Shown here in pieces: positions 1-5,417 of a stretch of 7,770 nt of DNA; the first letter of the stretch is position 1, and each line of letters begins with the position of its first letter. The notes beneath the pieces were generated by a model. That model was not told where the DNA came from and searched no databases. It was given only the letters and a program-made list of their open reading frames with translations. The translations under genes were made by a program, and so were the position numbers. The stretch comes from an uncultured Bacteroidales bacterium (GTDB lineage: Bacteria > Bacteroidota > Bacteroidia > Bacteroidales > P3), in contig CALCUN010000124.1 of assembly GCA_937906975.1 (NCBI GenBank), positions 1-7,770 on the forward strand. The letters run 5' to 3'.

Positions 1-81
1 ATAATAATAATCAGTAAATTACAGAGATTTCATCATGAAATTTGACCATTAGACCAAATTTTTAATATGTCGGTGTTAAAT

Positions 82-258
82 TTAGTGAATTTTAACTTTT
101 TTCAAGATTACATTATCAGAATAATTTACACTACCTGGAAAGGCTGTTGATGTATAAATATAATAGTGCATATGAGTTGCATTGGAATCTACATTTCGTG
201 CTGTTATAATACATTGTGTAGGAATGTCTGGAAGTAGTGTTCCTTCAATATTGTTACC
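82..258 (-). pseudogene. In-frame continuation of the lipoprotein gene beyond an amber stop
   Basis: Directly after the TAG at 259-261 the same frame stays open for 58 codons and ends at a TAA (82-84). Its translation starts GNNIEGTLLPDIPTQ, runs through an IITARNVDS stretch and ends NVILKKVKIH. This looks like the missing beta-strands of the second domain, whose upstream half reads LDNLGNQYPNEFVKISLADN. Read through, the protein would be about 258-259 aa with a complete second domain. There is no ATG near the start of this piece; the first in-frame ATG is at 169-171. It is therefore best seen as the cut-off C-terminus of a gene broken by one nonsense change. A sequencing error, or readthrough of the amber codon, are the alternatives. 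Confidence 0.65.
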
Positions 259-861
259 CTAACCCAATATGTTGTCTGCTAATGATATTTTTACAAATTC
301 ATTTGGATATTGATTTCCTAAATTATCTAATATATGAGTCTTTTGAGTAAAGGCATTAACGTTTTGTATTGTAATACCCATATTAGCGTATGGATATGTG
401 TTTGTAAGTGTATATTTTAATATTATATCATTTCCCGAACGTTTGCAACTGATTAATTTAACTGGTAAATTGTCTAACATTGAGGAAACTTCAACTTCTG
501 AATAATCATCATTATTATTATTTCCCGTACCATTGTCATTGTTATCACTTACTGGCATAAGACTTATGTCATAAGAATTATTGACTCCCGGATTTATGAT
601 AACTGTACGGGTAGTGAAATTATATCCATTGGCACTTACATTTATTGTATATTGCCCTTTATCTATTTCTTCAAAATAATAAAATCCATTTTGATCTGTT
701 GCAGTTGTTGGTAAACCAAATGATGAAATTTCAACGCGTGCTCCACTGATAGTTTCTCCAGTTTCTGCATTTGTAATTGTTCCTGAACATGAACCTATAT
801 CAGGTAATTGCTCGCAAGCACAAAACAATAAACATGTGATGATAGAAACAATACTTTTCAT
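259..861 (-). CDS. Putative lipoprotein with carboxypeptidase-regulatory-like domain, ended early by an amber codon
   Basis: No specific function is recognised. From the Met codon at 859-861 the product is 200 aa. It opens with a short signal peptide (MKSIVSIITCLLFCAC) whose Cys16 could be lipidated; the lipobox F-C-A-C is atypical at -3. A longer reading frame from 915 would add 18 residues, but it puts a charged tail before the signal, so I prefer 861, which also has the A-rich upstream context usual in this group. Residues about 24-103 look like a CarboxypepD_reg-like beta-sandwich (GTITNAETGETISGARVEI, then TDQNGFYYFEEIDKGQYTI). An Asn/Asp/Gly-rich linker follows at about 105-118, then the start of a second beta-rich domain (LISCKRSGNDIILKYTLTN). 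The frame stops at TAG (259-261) inside that second domain, so the protein is probably truncated. Single gene with its own predicted promoter at 1014-1021. Confidence 0.7.
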   Translation of the reverse strand: MKSIVSIITCLLFCACEQLPDIGSCSGTITNAETGETISGARVEISSFGLPTTATDQNGFYYFEEIDKGQYTINVSANGYNFTTRTVIINPGVNNSYDISLMPVSDNNDNGTGNNNNDDYSEVEVSSMLDNLPVKLISCKRSGNDIILKYTLTNTYPYANMGITIQNVNAFTQKTHILDNLGNQYPNEFVKISLADNILG

Positions 862-1013
862 TTTTGTTTTTAAAGAACTTTTATAAAAACTCTTTAAAGG
901 TTCTAAATATGTCATAAATTTCTTTTAATTGATTGTTATATTATACTATATTAAATAGGTTTTTACTCTTAAATTTTCTCTTGATTTTAAGCTTAATAAT
1001 TGAAGTTGTCTGG

Positions 1014-1021
1014 CAAAGATA
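1014..1021 (-). promoter_or_regulatory. Bacteroidetes-type -7 promoter box for the lipoprotein gene
   Basis: On the minus strand this reads TATCTTTG, a perfect TAnnTTTG -7 box. At a 19-nt spacer upstream (1041-1044) the minus strand reads TTTA, three of four bases of the TTTG -33 element. Transcription would start near 1009, giving a leader of about 150 nt before the Met codon at 861. The region between is very AT-rich. An 11-bp inverted repeat (943-953 with 1046-1056) flanks the box. Confidence 0.5.
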
Positions 1022-1120
1022 TATATATTTTAAGAAAACATAAAATAATATAGTATTTTCTTTTTTTCTGCCTCAAAATAAGCCATCAAAAAAACAAAGA
1101 AAAATTTTAATGAATCAAAG

Positions 1121-1147
1121 AAGGCGACTGAAAAACTCAATCGCCTT
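1121..1147 (-). terminator. Hairpin terminator after the B12-riboswitch operon
   Basis: On the minus strand AAGGCGA pairs with TCGCCTT. The stem continues through a U-G wobble and a further 3 bp around a GTTTT loop, about 11 bp in total. The wobble is a U-G pair only in the minus-strand RNA (C/A mismatch in the plus-strand RNA), which fits termination of minus-strand transcripts. It lies 21 nt past the stop codon of the BspA-like gene. The following tract is T-rich but interrupted, so termination may be imperfect. Confidence 0.6.
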
Positions 1148-1168
1148 GTGTTTGTTAATGAAAAAACA

Positions 1169-2221
1169 TTATTCTTTAATTGCTTTTTGTGTAATGGTTT
1201 TGCCGTTTGAGTGTAGTTTTAAGTAGTATGCGCCTGCTGGTAATGCAGAGATATTTATTTTTTCTGTGTTTTCGGCTTTCATAACTACCTTTCCGCTAAG
1301 CTCTATCACTTCTACTGCATCAATTCTTGTAGAGAAATTGATTTCATCTTTTGTTGGGTTAGGGTAGAAGCTAAGAGTTGTGTTTTCCATATCAAGCAAA
1401 GATGAGTTATCTACTATTTCTGCAAAAATAGCTATTAGGTTTGTGTCGCTTGTTAGGTTGATGTATCTTGGATTTTCGGTGTTTCCGTCATTCCAACTTA
1501 CAAATTCGTAACATGGATTGGCAGTTGCTGTTAGCATTGCACTTTCGCAATCGCTTGTAACTGTAACTTCTCCAAATGCAGTGTCGTTTGCAGTGGCATT
1601 AACAGTGTAAATGATTTCAGAAATTCTGCCTGCGAATAGTTGTCCCCAAAGATTTGTAGTGTCGGAGTAAGCATCTAAACTTCCGCATGCAACACTTAAT
1701 GTAGCGGTGCTAATATCTGGAAAAACATAACTATTCTCTAATGTAGGAGGTTGTGTAGCTAAGCAAGTAATGTTTTGTAAGGCGTTGCAATCATAGAAAG
1801 TTCCGTCGCTTAGTTCTGTAATTCCGCTTCCGATTGTAACGGATTCAAGAGAAGAGCAGTTATAAAAAACTTCCCACCCCATAGATGTAACTGCGTTTGG
1901 TATGACTAATGATGTTAAAGCCGTAGCATAATAAAACGCATAGCTTTCTATGGAAGTAATTGTATTTGGTAATTCTACTGAAACAAGGTTTGTGCACCAA
2001 TAAAAGGCGTCTTCTCCTACGCAAGTTACGTTATAGGTGATAGAGTTGTTAGTTACCGTTTCCGGAATTACAACATTTGTCGCTGATTGGTTGCAACTTC
2101 TAACTTTTACCTCGTTTCCTGTTGTTGGTTTGTAGGTTATCTCTCCTATTGTGAAGGTGTTTTGAGCCAAAACTATATTTGAGCATAATATTATGCTGAT
2201 AATAAATAATATCTTTTTCAT
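1169..2221 (-). CDS. BspA-type leucine-rich-repeat surface protein with T9SS sorting domain
   Basis: A 350-aa exported protein. Residues 1-20 are a signal peptide (MKKILFIISIILCSNIVLAQ). Residues about 66-152 are BspA-type (LRR_5) leucine-rich repeats with the typical alternation of AFYWCTNLVSVELPNTITSI, YAFYYATALTSLVIPNAVTS and VFYNCSSLESVTIGSGITEL. Residues about 204-268 resemble a divergent InlB B-repeat (AxxGEVTVTSD, then FVSWNDGNTENP and ending NLIAIFAE). Residues about 282-350 are a type A T9SS C-terminal domain (SFYPNPTKDEINF, then LSGKVVMKAE and LPAGAYYLKLHSNGKTITQK). It should cross the outer membrane through the T9SS and be anchored on the surface or released. Members of this LRR family bind host proteins or other cells, but the ligand here cannot be read from sequence. 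It starts 7 nt after the stop of the DUF4465 gene with no promoter between, so it is co-transcribed under the cobalamin riboswitch. It is followed by a terminator. Confidence 0.88.
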   Translation of the reverse strand: MKKILFIISIILCSNIVLAQNTFTIGEITYKPTTGNEVKVRSCNQSATNVVIPETVTNNSITYNVTCVGEDAFYWCTNLVSVELPNTITSIESYAFYYATALTSLVIPNAVTSMGWEVFYNCSSLESVTIGSGITELSDGTFYDCNALQNITCLATQPPTLENSYVFPDISTATLSVACGSLDAYSDTTNLWGQLFAGRISEIIYTVNATANDTAFGEVTVTSDCESAMLTATANPCYEFVSWNDGNTENPRYINLTSDTNLIAIFAEIVDNSSLLDMENTTLSFYPNPTKDEINFSTRIDAVEVIELSGKVVMKAENTEKINISALPAGAYYLKLHSNGKTITQKAIKE

Positions 2222-2228
2222 TTTAAGT

Positions 2229-3827
2229 CTATTTTACGATTAGTTTTTGAGTTTTTACTATGTTTTCGCTTGTGATTTTAATAAAATAAACTCCCGATAG
2301 CATATTTGAGAGGTCTAATTCATAGTTGCTTTCAAATATTTCATCGTTTAACAATGTGCGTCCTTGAATATCGCTTAGTGTTATCTGTGCTTTGTTGCTC
2401 AATCCTTTTATGTTGATATTTGTTCTTTTGCTTGCAGGATTTGGAAACACGTTTACAGAAAATTCGTTTGCTAACTCCTCTTTTAAAGATGAAGATTCAG
2501 CACTGCTATAATAAGAAAACGCATCTATACAAAAGTAAGCTGGTACATTTATTCCATAACCTGAATCGTCATTTGATGAAAGTGTGAAAATAACCTTATG
2601 ACATTCGCCCAAAGAAGTTAAGTCCATATACTTCCATTCTCCAACAATTCCGTTTGCATCTGCTAATGGATAAGACACAGCATTGGTTACAGCTCCGTTT
2701 TCATCATATCCTGTTGCGATAATGTTTAAAAAGTAATTGTTTTGTGGGAAATTGGCAGATGACATATAAGAATAAGCAGAAGAAGAGTTGTTTACATAAA
2801 CTCCAATTGGGCTAAATGCTGTGTTGTCTTCCTTTTTTATTACATTATGTTCCGCAGTCCCTTCATAATCGCTATAATATCCTACCATATATGTGCTTCC
2901 AGGATTTTCCAATCCCATTAAAGATTGAGCAGAATAGTAAGGTTGGTTGTCGGTTGTGTGGTTTGAAGGTCCAAATCCGCAAGCAAACATTCCGTCATAA
3001 AGACCTAATGCTTCAAAGCTTAAACCTCCACTAAGATATGAAAGTCTGTAATTTCCCTCACTATCAATCGTTCCATTATCAGCAGAAATTATTTCGTGAG
3101 AATCGGCATTTGTAAGAAGCCCTTCAAAATCTGCCACTTGATATGCCTCTCCTTGATTGATAACTCCAAGACCTGTGAAATCAAATCCTGTTGCCCAACC
3201 ACCAGATTGTGCATCGTAAATAATGTTTCCTTGTGAATCGGTATCAACTCCGCCAATCACATCGACCAAACGCACAAATCTAACGTTGTTTCTGTCAAGA
3301 AACTCATCATCATCTATTTCTGCTAAATCAAAAGGCGTTCCCCAACCAACTTCATACTTACCTGCTAAATTATTCATTAACTCTGGTGCAAGGGAAGAAG
3401 AAGTTGTGTAACTTGTTGCAGGAAAACGATAAAAATGCTCTCCATCGCTACTTACTTCTACGAAAGCTATTTCAAGATATGTTGAAGTAAATCCATTTTC
3501 AAACACGCAGAAATCAACGCTTTTGCCATCTGTTATTGGGGCTTCAAATGTTACTAATGCAACTCCGCCTTCTCCCAAGGCAACTGCCGTTGTTGTTGTG
3601 CTATCTGGAAGACCCTGTGCCATATATGGCTGTCCGTAAGAAGCAAAGTTTGTAGTGGAGTTTTGTTGATAGCCTCTTTGGACTTCAACTCCAAATGCCC
3701 ATGATTGGATTCTTGAATCGTGAAGGCTGATTGCTTGACAGCCTTCTGTGCCTACGGCTCCGTCAAATTGGGCGTGGGCAGATACTGCTACAAATAGCGT
3801 AGCTAAACATACGATAATTCTTTTCAT
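2229..3827 (-). CDS. Secreted DUF4465-like protein with T9SS sorting domain, candidate cobamide-binding surface protein
   Basis: A 532-aa protein, first gene of the riboswitch operon. Residues 1-20 are a signal peptide ending AHAQ, with no lipobox. Residues about 25-225 form a domain seen in Bacteroidetes cell-surface proteins: GEGGVALVTFEAPI, then DFCVFENGF, AFVEVSSDGEHFYRFP, NVRFVRLVDV and a GFDFTGLGV end. Residues about 228-440 look like DUF4465: GLSFEALGLYDGMFACGFGPSN, GVYVNNSSSAYSYM, then GEWKYMDLTSLGECHKVIF and VPAYFCIDAFSY. Residues about 455-532 are a T9SS type A sorting domain (VFPNPASKRTNINI, then SGVYFIKI and a terminal QKLIVK). As I recall, Bacteroidetes BtuH vitamin B12-binding lipoproteins contain DUF4465. 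With the riboswitch upstream, cobamide binding at the surface is the best guess, but that is inference. It ends in TAG with an in-frame TAA two codons later. Confidence 0.9.
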   Translation of the reverse strand: MKRIIVCLATLFVAVSAHAQFDGAVGTEGCQAISLHDSRIQSWAFGVEVQRGYQQNSTTNFASYGQPYMAQGLPDSTTTTAVALGEGGVALVTFEAPITDGKSVDFCVFENGFTSTYLEIAFVEVSSDGEHFYRFPATSYTTSSSLAPELMNNLAGKYEVGWGTPFDLAEIDDDEFLDRNNVRFVRLVDVIGGVDTDSQGNIIYDAQSGGWATGFDFTGLGVINQGEAYQVADFEGLLTNADSHEIISADNGTIDSEGNYRLSYLSGGLSFEALGLYDGMFACGFGPSNHTTDNQPYYSAQSLMGLENPGSTYMVGYYSDYEGTAEHNVIKKEDNTAFSPIGVYVNNSSSAYSYMSSANFPQNNYFLNIIATGYDENGAVTNAVSYPLADANGIVGEWKYMDLTSLGECHKVIFTLSSNDDSGYGINVPAYFCIDAFSYYSSAESSSLKEELANEFSVNVFPNPASKRTNINIKGLSNKAQITLSDIQGRTLLNDEIFESNYELDLSNMLSGVYFIKITSENIVKTQKLIVK

Positions 3828-3964
3828 TTCTCTATTGTTTTAAGTTTAAAAATTATTTCAAAATTCAAAACATAGAGCTTCAAAAAAAGTAAAGACAAAC
3901 TCGCTGAAATAAATCCTGCATCTAATGTCTAAAGCTCTTTCCTCGAAAGCTCAAAACTTTAAAA
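3828..3964 (-). other. Riboswitch expression platform / 5' leader of the DUF4465 gene
   Basis: This AT-rich stretch of 137 nt between the aptamer and the first start codon has no open reading frame of note. On the minus strand it holds CTTTC/GAAAG hairpin potential at about 3936-3948. It also has an AGAGCTT segment (3932-3938) that can pair with AAGCTCT (3874-3880), just after a run of seven T at 3882-3888. No strong GC-rich terminator precedes that T run, so control could be by weak termination, Rho or translation. The start codon has no Shine-Dalgarno sequence but follows an A-rich segment, which is normal for this group. Confidence 0.4.
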
Positions 3965-4129
3965 CAAAAGGCAGGTCTTCTGACTCGTTCAATACCGATA
4001 GCCTTCCCATCATTTTCTTTCTGACAGTGGCAAAAGATATTTCGGTATCTTTGTTATGAACTCACAGCAGCGGGACTGTTTGGGATTTTCACCCAATTCC
4101 CTTTTAATCTCTGCGTAGAGAACCCTTTG
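3965..4129 (-). ncRNA. Cobalamin (B12) riboswitch aptamer
   Basis: On the minus strand all hallmark blocks appear in the right order. TTAAAAGGGAA leads into a GGTGAAAATCCC hairpin (about 4082-4107). Then come ACAGTCCCGCTGCTGT (4064-4079), the B12 box GCCACTG (4025-4031), GGGAAGGC (4001-4008) and GAGTCAGAAGACCTGCC (3970-3986). The closing P1 stem is CAAAGGG (4123-4129) with CCTTTTG (3965-3971), 7 bp with one G-U. Such riboswitches lower expression of the downstream gene when adenosylcobalamin or a related cobamide is bound. It precedes the DUF4465/BspA operon with no other gene between. The aptamer looks intact, so regulation is likely functional. Confidence 0.96.
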
Positions 4130-4135
4130 CGGCCG

Positions 4136-4166
4136 CAAAATTATAAATAAAAATCAAACTAACAAA
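4136..4166 (-). promoter_or_regulatory. Promoter of the cobalamin riboswitch operon
   Basis: The minus strand carries TTTG (4163-4166), a 19-nt spacer and TAATTTTG (4136-4143), a full match to the Bacteroidetes -33 TTTG / -7 TAnnTTTG consensus. The predicted start, about 5 nt further on near 4131, falls two bases before the P1 stem of the riboswitch begins. Promoter and aptamer predictions therefore support each other. The promoter lies within 75 bp of the divergent thioredoxin-like gene start. Confidence 0.75.
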
Positions 4167-4208
4167 ATTTTATTGTTTTTCTTGCGTTATGTTTTCATAA
4201 GTATCTAT

Positions 4209-5417
4209 ATGAAAAAGCATTGTTTTTTTATTGTATTCTCTTTGGCTTGTTTTTTGCTTTCTGCACAAAGTGTGGAGGAAATATGTATTGGGGTTAATCA
4301 ATACGCAAAGAGGCTTCATTCTGCTTATTATGAAGCGGAGATTGAGGTGAATAATGGAGGGGAGTCAAAGGTTTTTTTTCATAAGGTAAGTTTTAAGAAA
4401 AACAGTCCAAGGAATAAATTTTTTGCAAAGGTGAATGCTCAAATTTATTCTGCAAATGAGTTGATTCAGCAAGTCTATTGCGATAATCAACGCTTTACTT
4501 TTGTGGATTTTTATCAGAATATAGCAGAGCAATATGAAAAAGAGGATTACGCTCTCTTTTTGACGCAAGTAGATACTAATATGATACCGAATTTTGTCTT
4601 TAATAGGCCGATTTTTGACTTAAAGGCAATAGAAAAAAGCAAGGTTCAAGTTCAAAAACAGCAAGATACCACAATCAATGGCTTTGAGTGTTTTCGCCTT
4701 GTTGAAACTTTGTTGGAATTTGATAGTGTTTCGTATGTCAGAGTGCATTATATAAGGAAAAAAGACTTTCTTCCTCTTGCTCAAAACACCATAATATTTT
4801 ACTTAAATCAAGAGCAAGCAAACGTAAGTAGTAAGATTTATAACATAAGGCTTAATCGTATTGATGAAAATGCTGCTTTTCACGATAGCAGATTTGAGTT
4901 TAGCGAAAAAAATACGGGAATACATCTAAGATATAAAAGCCTTTCTGCTCTTGAAAAGCAGTGGGAGGAGCAGGAGATAAGCCATAGTACGTTTGCATAC
5001 GGCTCTGAGGCTTTGGATTTTAAGGTTAAGAATTTTGAAGGCAAAGAGTTTCAACTCTCAAAACATAAAGCAGAGGTTGTTGTCTTGGCTTTCTTTTACA
5101 ATAGTTGCTCTCCGTGTGTGCCGATGCTTGAAGACTTGCAAAATATCTACCTTAAATATAAGGAAAAAGGCGTTGAAATTGTTGCAATGAATCCAATAGA
5201 CAAGGAAGATGAAGAAATATCATCTTTTGTTAAAGACCACAAATTTTCTTATATTGTTTCGCTAATAGAAAGAAACACAATAGAGGAAATGTATCTTGTA
5301 AGATATTTTCCAACCATATTTATAATAGATAAAAAAGGAAGGGTTTGTTATTCACATCAAGGATATAATAGCCTTTTTTACAAAAAGATTTCAAAGGTGC
5401 TTGATTCTAAGCTTTAA
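4209..5417 (+). CDS. Exported thioredoxin-fold (TlpA/redoxin-like) protein with N-terminal beta-rich domain
   Basis: A 402-aa product from ATG 4209. I chose this Met because MKKHCFFIVFSLACFLLSAQ is a standard signal peptide. An in-frame ATG at 4173 would add 12 residues but sits almost against the divergent riboswitch promoter. Residues about 20-230 form an unnamed beta-rich domain, perhaps of the LolA or outer-membrane-lipoprotein-carrier type (YYEAEIEVNN, then VYCDNQRFTFVD and INGFECFRLVE). Residues about 263-400 are a thioredoxin fold. They include AFFYNSCSPCVPM with the CXXC pair at Cys300 and Cys303, GVEIVAMNP, and the cis-proline segment RYFPTIFIID (Pro368), followed by a KKGRVCYSHQGY hairpin. 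The usual Trp before the CXXC motif is replaced (FFYNSC), so redox potential may differ. It likely acts in the periplasm as a thiol reductase or oxidase. It is transcribed divergently from the riboswitch operon and converges with recG, overlapping it by 4 nt. Confidence 0.82.
   Translation: MKKHCFFIVFSLACFLLSAQSVEEICIGVNQYAKRLHSAYYEAEIEVNNGGESKVFFHKVSFKKNSPRNKFFAKVNAQIYSANELIQQVYCDNQRFTFVDFYQNIAEQYEKEDYALFLTQVDTNMIPNFVFNRPIFDLKAIEKSKVQVQKQQDTTINGFECFRLVETLLEFDSVSYVRVHYIRKKDFLPLAQNTIIFYLNQEQANVSSKIYNIRLNRIDENAAFHDSRFEFSEKNTGIHLRYKSLSALEKQWEEQEISHSTFAYGSEALDFKVKNFEGKEFQLSKHKAEVVVLAFFYNSCSPCVPMLEDLQNIYLKYKEKGVEIVAMNPIDKEDEEISSFVKDHKFSYIVSLIERNTIEEMYLVRYFPTIFIIDKKGRVCYSHQGYNSLFYKKISKVLDSKL

Noticed and set aside
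38..61. Inverted repeat AAATTTG/CAAATTT as a terminator for the lipoprotein gene
   Set aside because: A 7-bp AT-rich stem with a 10-nt loop and no T tract after it on the minus strand. The nearby ATTTCA/TGAAAT hairpin (27-41) is equally weak.
82..261. Genome-wide reassignment of TAG to an amino acid
   Set aside because: The DUF4465 gene ends in TAG exactly where a T9SS domain should end, so TAG appears to be a normal stop here.
493..550. ATT/GTT-rich tract as a CRISPR or simple repeat element
   Set aside because: It encodes the Asn/Asp-rich linker of the lipoprotein in frame and has no regular repeat-spacer pattern.
2816..3411. Plus-strand open frames inside the DUF4465 gene
   Set aside because: They lie wholly within the minus-strand gene, lack promoters or recognisable domains, and their residue make-up looks like translated antisense.
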